A stretch of DNA of 64,000 bases from Galaxea fascicularis (Eukaryota > Cnidaria > Anthozoa > Scleractinia > Euphylliidae). Both the position numbers and the translations under genes were made by a program. The stretch spans positions 31,889,415-31,953,414 of the forward strand of contig OX419336.1 of NCBI GenBank assembly GCA_948470475.1, given 5' to 3'. The number at the start of each line of letters is the position of its first letter. Position 1 is the stretch's first letter. The notes below the pieces were generated by a model that worked only from the letters and a program-made list of their open reading frames with translations, was not told the origin of the DNA and searched no databases. Positions 1-12,700 of the stretch are shown here, piece after piece.

Positions 1-820
1 CAATGGGATTCACAGCTGAGTTGCTGTAGTGCATGAACTTTACAAACAACAGAAGATTAGTGCTGTAAATTCTTGGTTTACATTTCTGGCAGAACACTAG
101 GAGCAGCTGAACTGTGAAGAAAGGTAACCAGGCAATCACAAAGAAACCAATCACGAGAGCTATCGTAACCGCAATGCGCATGTCACGTTTCAGAGACCTT
201 GAGCTATCCTGGTTGGGCTGAATTCGGCTGTTGGCCACGTGCCAGATTCGTGCGTACGTGAAAAGAATAACAAGCAGCGGAATTACAAAAAATGTTATGA
301 ATAGAAACAGCATGTTTGCATCTCGATTCGTCTCCTTCAACTTCACAGAAGACCCACACGCTACCGCTGGAATAACCCATACAGCTGCAAGAGCAACGTA
401 ATAAACCTTGGCTGAGGTGTTTCGATGACGAATTGGGTAAACCACGGCAAAAAAACGCTCCAAACTGATGGCGACAAGGTGTAATATCGAGCATGTACCG
501 GCCAATAGATCGAGTACATTGTAAAGTGTCTGAATCGTTCTTCCCCCCGAAGAATAAAGTAGCATAGAGATCCATATCGGGATAGAGATGATTCCCACGA
601 TAATGTCCGCCACAGCAAGGCTTACCACAAAATAGTTAGTTATCGTTCGAAGGCGCGAGTGCCGGATGAATGCACCGACAACAAGTCCGTTTCCAAATAC
701 CGCTAACAACGCAATAATGACGTAAAGAGTGCATGACACGATAACAACTTCCTCGTTAAAACTAGGATTATCGATCATGGGAGGGGAGCGACCAAGATTA
801 GGATTTGATTGGCCAGCCAT
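1..820 (-). CDS. Class A GPCR, amine-receptor-like, truncated by the window edge
   Basis: Rhodopsin-family receptor at the plasma membrane. An uninterrupted frame of 273 codons runs from ATG at 820 to the window edge and stops inside helix 7, in the NPxxY motif (N271-P272). Landmarks: N44 (1.50), LAVAD with D72 (2.50), D104 (3.32), E121-R122-F123 (DRY position), W148 (4.50), P181 (5.50), A-W231-L-P233-F-F (helix 6) and Y265 (7.43). D3.32, W6.48, F6.51, F6.52 and Y7.43 are the usual amine-pocket residues. Position 3.25 is Gln97 rather than Cys, and loop 2 has no obvious partner Cys. The start is supported by a strong splice acceptor (pyrimidine tract plus CAG, AG at 832-833) 11 nt upstream, so a 5' non-coding exon is likely. 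The protein is clearly related to the receptor at 19.5 kb. The ligand is unknown; a monoamine is a guess from the pocket residues. Confidence 0.88.
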   Translation of the reverse strand, partial: MAGQSNPNLGRSPPMIDNPSFNEEVVIVSCTLYVIIALLAVFGNGLVVGAFIRHSRLRTITNYFVVSLAVADIIVGIISIPIWISMLLYSSGGRTIQTLYNVLDLLAGTCSILHLVAISLERFFAVVYPIRHRNTSAKVYYVALAAVWVIPAVACGSSVKLKETNRDANMLFLFITFFVIPLLVILFTYARIWHVANSRIQPNQDSSRSLKRDMRIAVTIALVIGFFVIAWLPFFTVQLLLVFCQKCKPRIYSTNLLLFVKFMHYSNSAVNPI

Positions 821-836
821 TCAAACAGTTCCTGAA

Positions 837-3800
837 AAATAAAGAAAGATGACTCTTAATGAATAAAACTTGAAAACATGCTAAGTTAATTTTGTTTTCT
901 CAGGCCAGGTGGATACTCCCCTATATAAGTTATATAGGTATGATTGTGCCGTTTTGGTTCAGTTGAAAACGCGGGTATAGATTTTGACCCTTCTGGTCTT
1001 AAATCAGATATGGTTGTCAAGGGAACCACGAAATCGCCGCTATATGTATCTTTCTTTTCAACTCCTAATGAATAATAGAGAAAGAGAAGTAACCAAATAT
1101 ATCATTTGAGCTGAATTTTACCAATTCTCGACCGCGGCACTAATGCGAAGCTTAATTACTATTCAACAAAGCTTGTCTAATGTCTGAAAACGGGCGTGGA
1201 GAATGGCATGTTTTTGTCTGAAATAGGGTCACTTAGGAATTTGGGACCCCGAGCTTTTCAGGGGCCCGTTTCTCGAGACTTCCGAAACGTTTTGGGCGCA
1301 TTTTGGGTGACGTAATTTTCTTCGTATCTTAAAAACGAAGGCGTTTCCAGGCATGAGATTTTGCAACAAATTTACCCTTTCGTGATTTAAAATCATAGTA
1401 AAATACCAGCTCTCTAGAGTAAGCAGCCATGACACTTCTAGAACTTAGCTTTTCGGGCCCGAATTTTACGTGACTTTCGAAAAGAAAGAAAGTGACAGAA
1501 AAAGCGCGACAGTTTGCGACAGGGACAATTCACTTTCAAATCCTCTTTGTTTTATTTGCAACAGTGGCATTTGTCCCCGACGAAACAGGCCGCAACAGAC
1601 ACAGAGGAGTAAACGAGTGGCAAAGCTACACCAGACTACCCCTCGGAAAGCCTTATTTGTTTGTTTAGAAGTTTGTTTGTTTGCTAGCTATATAGCTCTT
1701 AGGTAAGCAACGGTATGGAGATGGGGGTCCATAATTTTCTTTTCACGGTGCTCTGGGACTTAACTGCTGTGGTCATGCTGTCATTGTACTCGACACCTGC
1801 TACAGTTCAGAAGACTACTGATGTCATGGGCAGTGACGTTTACCGTTAAGCCGTTAGTTTAATATCATTCCCCTGCAAGTACAACTTGAAGGGTACAACA
1901 TCAGCAGTAGGAAGCACTTAGTGAATGATCGCCAAGAGTAGGGTCACGGTAAGTGTTACATTAGATGTTAGATACAATGCCCTGTCACTTAACCAGTTTG
2001 ATGGCTTAAACTCTATTGTTTGCTGTTGAAATAAAACTGATGGGATTGAGCGACATTTCGTCTACCGTTTCCTGATTCATAACATGATTTTACCAGTTCT
2101 AAAATTATGCATTTGTCTTTGAACGTTGTTTGTGGTTCTTAAAGATGACCGATGTGCCAAGATTAAAGTTATTTTTGGAGAACGAGAGTGGGTATCAAAG
2201 CCAAAACGAAACAAGCCTGGTGTTGGGCAAAGGAATCCTTTAACTGAGCAGGACTACCTTCCTTCATTTCAAAGCCCTTGGTCCTTCCTTTGACATAAAA
2301 GCAAAGCATTTAAATTTCCAAATTCCATGAAAAAACGTTTATATCATCCCTTGTCTTACTCTGCTTTAATAGAAGTGTTTTTAAAAGTACGGTCCTTAGC
2401 ATACAATTTCCAAAGAACCAAGACTACTAGAAAACCTGTCAGTATATTTTCTTTTCCGGGCGCCTTTCCCCGGCTTCGAATTAAATTGAAACACTTGACA
2501 CTTATTTTGAAGACAGAAAAAAAGGCTGGAAAAAAGAGGTTTAATTTGCAACTGATATTTTCATGTGAAATTAATGTTTATTATAATTAATCTTTTTTAA
2601 AAGTCCTTTGATTGTTTCTCTCAAATGCAAGCAGAACATTCTATTATCCAAACATTGTCAGATGCTATCCGGATATTTCCGACTCTATTCTTTTGTCGTG
2701 TGCGTCACAATATTCGGTTCTTGCACGACAAAATTTCCCCGTGTGTCAAAATTTGACAATTAATCTATATTTAATAGAATATGAACGCGTCCAAACATTT
2801 GTTCGCCTCCCACTTCAGTAGCATAACAACACCAACGTCTATTCTTTCTCTGTTCTTCTCTCCACTCTTTCTGAATTACTAATTCAGTGCGTATTTTGAG
2901 TTTGCTCAGTAAATCTTGAGTTTAGAAGAAGTGTATCGCCAATCAACTAATTATAAATGACACAAAAGAAAACGAAGAAATATATTTCAGTTGCAACTAA
3001 GAGAAGGTTGGCAAGGTTACCGCCTCGGACATTTCGATAACAAGTTCCGCTACTGCTGGCTGTATATGACAGGCTTAGCTATTGTGTGTTTGGCACTTAC
3101 GAATACTGAACAGATGGCCATTTTGACCACAAATAAATTTAAAAAAAACTCACTTGTCGGCGATAAATCAACATTTTATGCCAAGACTCAAGATCCGGTT
3201 ACTGAATATGTATCAGATGGAGCACTGATCTTAGTTGACATATAAAAAACAACATCCTAGAATGCGGAAACTCCTAGACAGAAAAGTTGGTTGAAATGAA
3301 AAGAGATGGAAAGAACATCATACTTAGAAAAAAAAATTGCAGGTATAATAAAACTAAATTCCATGGTAGCTGGGTAAAAGTATGGAGCCCCATTCAGAGC
3401 TAAAAATGCTCTGGTGAAGCTGATTACGACCTTTAATGGAAACGCAACTTAGCTTATTAAGAAGAAGAGCTTTTGATTAAAAGAAATGATTGCGCAAAAG
3501 GTATTTCGATATAGTCTGATTATAGCCCGGCGGTGTCTAACCTGACTCGTATACCTAAAATATGTGAAATAAATTAAAAGCATGAATGTTTTGACTAACC
3601 GATTCACTTGCCCGAGTATATTATATATATATATATATATGTATATTACATCGATCATGTTTCATAGCCCCGTGCTTGTTATATGGCCAAAAGGGTATCG
3701 GTTCGATATTTTTTATCAGTATAACAAATTTAAAAAAGCGATCTGATTTTTAGCAGTCCGGTGTGAGAAAACGTCTATTCAGTTTAGTTCACGGTGTGTT

Positions 3801-6250
3801 TACCTTAGATACCTCTGTCGCTTGTTTTCGCAAACTTCGCTTCAATCTTCTCGTTCGTGTTTGTCAACATCTTCTTGACCGATTCTTTGTACTATTTTTT
3901 CTGCGCAACAGAGTTGCCGTACAAGTTTACAGATCGAAAGGACACTTTGTTAACATGTAAACCTTCGTTGCTAAGTATTCTAAACACGCAGTCAGCGTCT
4001 TTTACATTGTTCTGTTGATTTGCCCTTCTTGTTCACCTTTCCTTTATCAAATTGTCAAGAAATATTCTCTGTTTCTACACAACTAATTGCTTTTTATGAA
4101 AAGAAAAGTAATCTCATGAATATTAAATACACTTTGTTGATTAAATTCTTTTTTACCATCGTTAACTTGTTGACACGGTGAGAATTACTTTCACTCTATA
4201 CATAAATTAAGAAGTTCGAAATCATGGGTGGAAAACTGAAAAGAAAGAAATCAACTTTAGGAAGACTCAGTGCCTTATTCACCTCATTCGGATATGCATG
4301 TATGATAAAACTTTGGGTCTTAACACCTAGAAATGACAACTTGCATTCAAATCTGAATTAGCGAAAACTGAATGCGGCGAGTATCTGTAAAACTGCAACT
4401 CTTACTGAGTGACACGGATATCATCGATAATCTGCTTATTTATAGAGAAAATAAAGATTAAGCGGAGAGCTTTCTCTTGCATTAGCAATCAAATTAAAAA
4501 AGCTCAGCCCATCCTTCGAAGAGGCAGTGCGTTAGAAACTGTGGTCTTGTTTTTCTCGCTCATTTGCTCCCTAAAATATAGTTTAATATACAGTGAAGAC
4601 CGTCAGTGCTGGGTTTTGCGTCTTTATGACTCGAAGACGACATAATTGACGTCTTACTGACGTTTATTCACTCTTAAGTTCCCCGTTTCACATAAGTTTA
4701 GCCATGGTAAGTATGCAGCCGGCGGTCTCTTTCTCGGTCAGTTTTCATAATGAAATATAAATTGAACAAGCTTTTCACCGAACAGCCCGTTTACTCGATC
4801 ATAATGTAACCCACTGAAAATCTGAGACGGTCTTGCAGTTTTTCTCCACAACATTCGGGACATTTGTTGAACGAACATGGTGAATGGCACGTATCTAGAA
4901 AAACACAGAACTGCAAATGTAGATATTCTCAGTCTCATTTTTCAGACACCGTACAATGATGCAATATGTTTCCTGTCGGTGATATTTAGAGATACGACTT
5001 TGAGTAGTGCAAATCATGACAAGACTGCATTATAATCACTGACAGTTTTTCAGCTGAGTTCTTCCTCAGTCCTTGAAATAGTGCCAGTGTGACTCTCTGT
5101 TTTTTTTTTATATCCATGGAGATTTGCATAGGACGTGGGAATTGCATGAAAGGCAGATTATCAGTGAAGCTGTCATGGAAATTATTTATGAGTAACCCGT
5201 AGTCTCTCCGTGCAAGTCTTACAGCATTGATTTAAGTTGCACACACTGTAATTGTTCTGACCAATGTGAAATCTGATTTTTTCGCGATGGTTAATCTTGT
5301 GTGCTGACCAACTAGCAGCATCCTCACATTTTCTTCATCCGATTATTTTGCTTCAGAAAAGTTAGTTTTGATAAATTAATTTGTTTTGCATTTCAGGTGC
5401 TCAGACAAGAGCAATTAAAGTGATTTGTGTATATTTTTAATGAAGAACTGATAGAAAAGAAATAGATATATAAAGGAAAAGAAGAAACGACAAAATTGTT
5501 TTGAACTGCTCAGTCAAGCGTTACTGAAAAACGCAGTGATAGGACATTTCAATCGTAACCTTAAATTTGGGCAGGTTAAAATGATAACCTTAACATTCAG
5601 CTTGTGCAGCAGGAAAAGTCTTGAGTTTTGGTCTCTGAGTTGTTTTAAGATAGTTAGAGTTGTGATTTTATTTTACCTCTCAAAATCCCAGGCAAATTTG
5701 GTGTGGAAGAATAAAAGTTGCTTTTGCTCGTGCACTTGGGTCATAGTGTTTAGGCTAAATTTTTAAATGTCCCACATACTGGGTGTCAGCAGAAACGTGG
5801 GGCGGAATTTTGGCCATTTAGCAAGCCAGCCGGTGGCGCGAACGAAAATTGAAGTTGTAAAAGAACTTATTAATTTGCATTTTCCTCTCATGCAAGACCA
5901 GTGACACCACAAATCGGTTTATTCATGATCCCTTGCGATATGTTTCGGCTTTTCAGTGCTCCAAATTCCTAAATTCAAAGACATGCCGCATATTTAAATA
6001 CGGCCGCGCTCGGTATGCTCACCCGATGTCGGAGTATTAAGGCAAAAGTAAAGTACTCCCTCCACTGTATTGAAAACTGAGCGCAAAGCGGGTAGCATGA
6101 TTTTCTACGAAATCATTAGATCAAGCTTGTTATTTTCTCCGACGAAGAATCGATGTGAAGTTCTAGAAGTCCTAGAATAATCTGGAAACCCTCTATTGTC
6201 CATGACATAAGACAAAGAGCTTCCCTTTTATCTGATGGCTTTCGCTACGA
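837..6250. other. Non-coding span
   Basis: AT-rich sequence with no open frame that looks like a protein. A (TA)n microsatellite lies near 3618-3650. The stretch around 1190-1470 looks repeat-like (runs such as GGGGCCCG near 1260 and GGGCCCG near 1455), but I could not define its ends. Splice and 5' exon signals for the GPCR at the left edge should lie in here but were not located. Confidence 0.5.
3618..3650. repeat. (TA)n microsatellite
   Basis: About 20 bp of alternating TA flanked by near-TA sequence. Confidence 0.85.
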
Positions 6251-6256
6251 ATCAAA

Positions 6257-6565
6257 ATGGGCTACTATTCGCTAAAAGTTAACATGTTTTTCTTCATCTA
6301 CCTGATTGCATCCTGTCTGCCCTGTTCTGGAAACAAGTCTCACGTTTCAGGAAAAAAATGTTGTTTATCCAAATCGATCCCACCACTCTACTGGTTTCGC
6401 GACAAGAGAGCTCCACAGTTTATCAATTTGTTGAGTGCCACTTATTACTTGGACGCTTTGAGGGAAGGACGCGATGCTTTCAGCAGATCAGTCTTGTGTT
6501 TGACAGTGCCGTGGCAAAATTATCACTCTCTTATTACGGTCATAACTTTTTTAATCATCACATGA
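6257..6565 (+). CDS. Possible small secreted protein or first exon (uncertain)
   Basis: An ATG opens 102 codons with a hydrophobic, signal-peptide-like stretch at residues 9-21, rich in Phe, Ile and Leu and followed by Cys and Gly. A basic, Cys-containing region comes next. The last ~12 codons run into an inverted-repeat element starting at 6531, so the natural 3' end, if there is one, has been overwritten or lies in a missing exon. No family is recognised and no clear donor site is seen. It may be a chance frame. Confidence 0.2.
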   Translation: MGYYSLKVNMFFFIYLIASCLPCSGNKSHVSGKKCCLSKSIPPLYWFRDKRAPQFINLLSATYYLDALREGRDAFSRSVLCLTVPWQNYHSLITVITFLIIT

Positions 6566-6676
6566 GCTGTCATTAGTCATTGAGGCCGTTGGAACTCCCG
6601 CTGCTATTTGATTACTTAATTATATTTGCAATCGAGATGATCGAGAGCTGTATTTTAAAAGTTATGACCGTAATAA
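6531..6676. mobile_element. 146-bp MITE with 20-bp terminal inverted repeats
   Basis: The left end TTATTACGGTCATAACTTTT (6531-6550) is matched exactly by its reverse complement at 6657-6676. The interior has no coding capacity. No clean target-site duplication is visible, because a SINE abuts the right end. Confidence 0.75.
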
Positions 6677-7090
6677 CCGCCGACCGGTTGGCTCAGTGGT
6701 AGAGCCGGACTGCTGTGCGGGAGGTCGGGGGTTCAAGTCCAGGCCGGACCAACACTCAGGGTCTTTAAATAACTGAGGAGAAAATGCTACCTTTGAAATG
6801 ACATCTGCAAATGGTTGGACTTTCTAGTCTTCTCGGATAGGGACGATAAAACCAGAGGTCCCGCCTCACGGTACTGGTGTGGGACGTTAAAGAACCCACA
6901 CACTGATCGAAAAGAGTAGGGGACGTAGTCCCCGGTGTGATGGTCTATAACGTATTCTGTTATGGGGGCAGCTGTTTTGATCCTCCTATTCATTCAAATA
7001 AAATTGTAAACTGCGTGGCTGCAATTTGCGCCTAAAAAGCAGTCTGGCAAAGTCCCCCAAAAAGTGTTGTAAAGCGCTATATAAATCCTC

Positions 7091-7122
<32 letters not shown>

Positions 7123-7126
7123 TAAA
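6677..7126 (+). mobile_element. tRNA-derived SINE, full-length
   Basis: The head has RNA polymerase III internal promoter boxes: box A TGGCTCAGTGG at 6689-6699 and box B GGTTCAAGTCC at 6730-6740, spaced as in a tRNA. A conserved-looking core follows at about 6825-6950 (TCTTCTCGGATAGGGACGA and GTGGGACGTTAAAGAACCC), then a tail ending GCGCTATATAAATCCTCATC and an ATT repeat (7092-7125). The core recurs in degraded form near 42.0 kb. The tail may be shared with a partner LINE, as is usual for such SINEs; this was not tested. Confidence 0.82.
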
Positions 7127-7284
7127 ACGAACAACGCTTCTAAAAAAACGGCCAGAAATTCCCTCCGCGCCATGAGTTGCCTGAGGACTATACACAGTTT
7201 AAATTTAGTCAACATTTTAGTCACAGTAAGAGTCTTTTTTTTTCAATGCTGCTTCTGCTCTTATCGTTTGAGACTATTAATATT

Positions 7285-7655
7285 TAGTAGAATCCAACTA
7301 GTGCTCTATTATCAATGCTGCGTTCTGATTGGTTGAGCTACTAGTAGGCTATTTGTTATAGCCCACTAGTAGCGAAAAGCGCTGGCTTTGAAAACCAAAA
7401 CAAAGCGGCTGAATCGCGTTTTGCTGAAGCTTCGGACGAGTATTTGAGCTCATTATTACATAAATCTATACCCAAATCTACAAAGAAGTCAACTAAGTAT
7501 GGAATTAATGAAGATATTTAAAGGTAGGAATACACAAAATAAATTTGAACTGTTGACAAATGTTACCGTAAATTTGACTCCTTTTGCAATTACTATTTCT
7601 ATCGTCTTTTTGACAAACTAAAATAACTATTTGTCTCGATATTTTTTTGAGCAAC

Positions 7656-7671
<16 letters not shown>
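7285..7671. mobile_element. 387-bp inverted-repeat element (MITE)
   Basis: The ends TAGTAGAATCCAACTAG (7285-7301) and CTAGTTGGATTTTACTA (7655-7671) are inverted copies with two mismatches, and the similarity extends outward by a few T/A. The interior is non-coding. A separate hairpin abuts its right side, and the two may form one composite unit. Confidence 0.65.
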
Positions 7672-7673
<2 letters not shown>

Positions 7674-7686
<13 letters not shown>

Positions 7687-7735
7687 GAGCCCGAATGGGC
7701 TCTGAGTCAATAGTCCATTCGGGCCCCTGATTCAG

Positions 7736-7766
<31 letters not shown>
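7674..7766. repeat. Long hairpin with ~38-bp arms
   Basis: The left arm CAATTATTCCTCGAGCCCGA, continuing to about 7712, is repeated inverted at about 7728-7765 around a short loop. It could form a stable cruciform. It is probably the terminus of the adjacent element, or a separate MITE. Confidence 0.75.
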
Positions 7767-7769
7767 TTA

Positions 7770-9440
7770 TACCAAGTCATTCAGTTCTGAGGCTACAGAT
7801 TGTTTTTTTTCTGTCGGTGGGAGAATCGGAGAAGTGGAAATGGGCTTCAGATCCACTGGTACAGTTATTTCCGTTCCAAGCAGCTGGAAACAGAAAAGCC
7901 ATGATGGGTCCATTCGAGATGGGAAGTGAGGCGAACACTTGGGTGGAGTGATGGTGTCAATGTTTTCGTGCATCAAATTATCTCCTCAAGATGAGGGAAC
8001 AATTAGGAAGAGAGCAAGCGCATTTGAAAAACGAGTAGTGACTTGTATGAGGGGTGATAACCCTCTTATGAGAATGCTCAGTGTTGCACGTAACAAAATT
8101 ATTTATGTCACAGACTCTTGATATATATAATTAATAATCATGACAATTTTGATATTATTAACGTCGGCTCTGAGCGTTTAAGTTGTTTGACACTTTTTCA
8201 TTTTCGTGAGCGTGGCCAGTTGCAAATGAACGGCTTTGGCACTATACTGACTACGGATAGAATAAGGGATTACATTACATGCATGCCTTCTTCAGAATAG
8301 TACTGGTAGGACCAGTAGTGTTGCCTGGAAAAATTTCCACTTAGCTAGAAAGTCTCTGGTAATTTCCGGGTAATTTGTTAAATCGCAGTCACGTCTTAAA
8401 GGTTTCGTTTTCACATCCACGCAAGTCAGATCAGTAATTGAAAGCTATACACATTAAATATAATATTGACTAAAGCAAAATCATCGTTGACCTTGTAGAT
8501 ATCAGTTACCGCATGAGACGGAGGGACATTTGAGGTTTGTCTGTACCGGTTCTAGAGAGTTCTGGCAACTGACGACTTCGACGGCAACGAAAATTAACGT
8601 CATTTCAAAAGATAACTTTCCTTTTTTGTAACTGTTTCGCGACTTTTTTAACATGTAAGATGCTAGCGAACTGACAAGGTCTACTATTAGCGGTGTTGAA
8701 GTAAAAAAAAAAAAAAATGCCATCACGCGCTCACGTTCTCGAGAAAACCTAAAATGTGGTCATTACGCCCTTTTCAGCCCCTAGCAGTAAGCAGCATGTA
8801 ACTTGATTCAGCATAAAATTCCAATTCCCTGATGACTGAACAGCTTCTCTCAACTTTTACCACGGGGCACATTTGTATAGTTCTGTAAGGAGAATATTCA
8901 TATTGGTCCGATGGCTGAAAGGGTCGATAGAAGTACAGGTAACCTGATTATCAGCCCGTCCTGAGGGGGTGGTGCCCGCCCAAGAAAAACCTGATAGTCT
9001 GGCTAGATTACAGTATTCTGTAATGAAATCGCCTAGACACTTATTGTTTTGATGTACCAAAGTATTGAAATGTAAAATGCCTACAGATGTACTGTAAACC
9101 CTTTTGGTTCGTAAATTGTGTCTAGCTTTAAACATTGGATTTAAGCTGGTTGAGTATTTCTGTATTATTTGCCTAAGCACCGCTCAGTAATTCCTTTATC
9201 TGTAGTCAAATTTTTCTTGGTCAGTTTTGATCCAAATGATTACAACCATTTACATATACTGAAAGCAATGGCTTGCCGGTGCTCAGTTGCAGAGTATTCA
9301 TGTTCCTGGATTTTGGGACCAGAAATCTTGGAATCCTAAATCTGAGCCTTTGTGATACTGAAACCAGATTAAGGGGGCACTACGCTTAAATGCCTTGTTT
9401 TTAATTCGCATATTTCAGCACTTTTTCTTTAAAAATCTAG
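7770..9440. other. Non-coding span
   Basis: No convincing coding exon. A minus-strand frame of 107 codons at 8857-9180 has no recognisable domain and no splice or start context, so it is not called. Confidence 0.45.
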
Positions 9441-9447
9441 CCAAGAT

Positions 9448-9712
9448 TTCATTCAACCAAAAAATAGCGCCATTTGGTTGGAGTTCTTGGTGCAGTAAAA
9501 GTTTTAGAATGTCTTTTATGATGTTGGAAATATTTTGATGGAATAAAAGTGTGTGTGTGTGGGAGGGGGGGGGGGGGGGGGAGGGAGATGTAGAAAATTA
9601 TGAAAAAAAAACTATTGGATTTGAAGGTGATTGAAAATTGAAATTGAAAGTGAACGTTAGTAGACAAAAACCAATGATGAGGTGCTGAACTCTGTGAGAC
9701 TTCATGAATGAA
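9448..9712. repeat. Dispersed repeat, copy 1 of 3
   Basis: Shares blocks in the same order with 24037-24232 and 44895-45005: a GGAATAAAAGTG block, a purine-rich G tract, then TTGGATTTGAAGGTGATTGA, AAAGTGAA and TAGTAGACAAA. A GT/poly-G tract sits at about 9550-9592. No coding capacity. Family unknown. Confidence 0.6.
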
Positions 9713-9719
9713 TGACAAT

Positions 9720-12700
9720 TACATCATCACAGGTTCATTTAAAATCACGGGTGTTGTGATGTGATGTGAATAAATTTATGAATAGAAAATCGGGTCGATC
9801 TGTGTGTTTCTTATGAGGTAATTATCACATTTGAAGTGATGGATGCGGAGAATACTGGCGGTATCTCAGTCCAGCAAAAAATAACTTTCTTTCCTTTTTG
9901 AATGCTGATGAAAACAGTATGGTGTCCAAATTAAGCTGATGATTGACACAACAGCGTGCAATGGTCTACCTTTTATATTTCAGAGGCCTTACAGACTCAT
10001 CGCAGATCTTTGAACATGCTCTACTCATAATATTAAGCTCTTTTAACACACGGATCGAATCATACGGGCTGTCCATTTACCTTTCAAAATATCAACGCTC
10101 AACAAAACTCAGCAACCCCCTCGTTTAATCATTACGAAGATGTAATTAACGAAGTTTCATGTAGCTTTAACTGAGGGTTAAAATTCTTATTCCACTGAAG
10201 AGACTAGCTGCCAAAACCTATCCGAAATAGCATAGACTGCTAAAGTTTAAGTTGCTTTACCTTTAAGCAAATTCCCTTCTTGTGTAAGAGCGGTTGGATG
10301 GCAACCTTGTCCATCTTTGGCTTATCGCATGCATGAGCCCTTCCAGTTAAGAGGATTAACAAGTTACACCTTCACATCATGACTATGTTTGGGCTAGAAG
10401 ATGATAAGTTTGGGCTAGAAGCGCGAACCAACATTTGAATTCGAAAGATTCAGTGTGCGAGGTATCAAGAAAGCTTTCTTTGTTCAGTTGCAGATATTGT
10501 AGAGTTAATAAAATTTGCATATAAAGCTTGAAAGCACTTAATATATTTAGTTTGGTCACATTTATCTCTGAGTCAGAGAAGCCTAATCGCACAGTAACCT
10601 GCATGCACGACGAGTTAATGATGTATTTACATTACCTTTCACTGCAAGCTTCAAGTTTTCACTGTGTTACCAGTGCTTTTTAGCTGCGATCCGTCATCAG
10701 CACTGCATTTTCACTGTATAACCTTTCCGTAAACTTATTTAAGTTGCGGTGAGAACATAATCTTTTGACGACTCCTCCAACGCTGTTGCCATCGTCGAAC
10801 TGATGCAGTCAAGGTAATTTTCTATCAACATATTAATCATTCTCGTCTTTCTTCCAACACTTTGGGGCATCGTCTTAATCCATGTATTGCTTTATCTTGA
10901 CGAGAACAAACTTGCTGTTTAGATGCAACAAATTCTATCATATTATAACTAGCCATGTAACTTTAATATTGCTAGGGGATGTGTTTTGATAAGACGTTTC
11001 ATTCAAGGCGAAATGTCGAAAAAGAAATATTTAGTATTGATGCCTAGTTCCTACTTAACACAATGTGTTCTTTTTAATATCTATTTTTACATGATATATC
11101 TATGCGATCAGTAAATTGGCAGAAGTTACTTATAACATAGCATTATTTAAAGCGTTCGAAGTGTTCAAGCATCATATGATTATTTTCCTTTTAGAGGGAT
11201 TTTGTTTGGCACGGGTAAATTCAAAGTGAACAATGATTGGCTCAAAAGACAATAAAATTTTGCTTTGTTTGGATTTCTTTTGTCTTTGTGTTTTCATTTG
11301 AAGTTTACTTTTCGCTTCTGTCTACACTGAATTATTTTCTTAGGGACACGTTCCCGAGAAACACGAAGTAGCAGTTTATAACAACTTTATTTGCATAGTA
11401 ACGTCAATTTTAAAAGAAATAAAGGAGGAATGCAAACTGGGTGCCAACAGGGAGGAACTGGATCCTCATATAGAGAAACATTCAAGTTATGCTAATGATG
11501 ATGATGACGACAATGAGAGTGACTTTAATCATATTTTCATCCGTCCAGTTAGAAGACTCAGTGCGGTAACAACGTCGGGATCAGGAGTCTTTCTCGACAC
11601 GAAGGCTATAAACAGGCAAAATACTTGAATTTAAGAACGGAGAATTTCCCACACAAAAATGTTCTTTAAAAGACACAAAAGAAGTAGCATCAGTCGGCGA
11701 AATTTTAACTCGGCTTAGAAGACGGTTCCATGATGTAGGTGCAGAGTCAGAAGAAACGTATGTACACTCTTCACAATTTACAAGTCTAAGGAACAAAGAA
11801 ACTCGATTTTGAGTTAAACTGACTGAAGGATCTCACGGCTTGAAAGTAAAATGTAATGCGCTTTGAGGACCTGCCAGTTATGATTGTATCGGTAGGTAGC
11901 CAGTACAGATCCAGAGGCGCTTATGACATGTTCATGATGCTTCTCTTTTCCATGGTCTAATCATGATGATACTCACTAAGTAAAAGTAGCTGCTTTTTCG
12001 GGCAAAAAGGTTTTTTATAGAACATTAAAACAATCAAATAGGTAGTTAATATTACTCAAAGAGTTGAGCTGCAGTTTTTGTTTGCTTTCAGCTTGATGTG
12101 TAGTATATATGAACCAGCCAAGAGATAAAACCTTTGGCTATGATTCTCTTATGTCTTGTCTAAGTCTACCCTCTGCCACATTTCACATTTCAGTTGACGC
12201 ACGATGATGTAGTAAAGTAGCTCTCAAACGAAGAAGGCTAATGAACAAGTTTGGCTGTTATGACAACATTTGTTATTTTAGGCTAGTACTGTCTTCGTCA
12301 TCGAAACACTAGGCCATGAGAGAAGTCTTTATCCCCGACCGGACGTTTTCACTGACAGGCCATTCTTGGTCAAGTTTTCAACTGTACAAAAATGGGCAAT
12401 TTGAGTTGCTTTATGACTGATTGCGTAAGTGAGGCCTGTGTCCGGTCTGGACTCTTAAATATTACACTTGTTTGTGCGGCCACTAACGAGTTAGAGTTTT
12501 TTAAAAAGAAGACCACCATGTAATGAGCTGCAGGGGTAATTTATGGTACAAAGTCTGGATCAGCCTATTTTTCTACATGAAGAATCGGAGAACATTTTAA
12601 TGTTTTTCCAACATACTACGAGCCGTTTTCCTCTGGCACTGAAAGAAATATATTTAAAAAATATATATATATAAATGAGGATGTGGGATGTACGGTTTTT

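Noticed and set aside
6689..6750. Functional tRNA gene
   Set aside because: Only the internal promoter boxes are tRNA-like. No closing acceptor stem, and it is joined to a SINE body.
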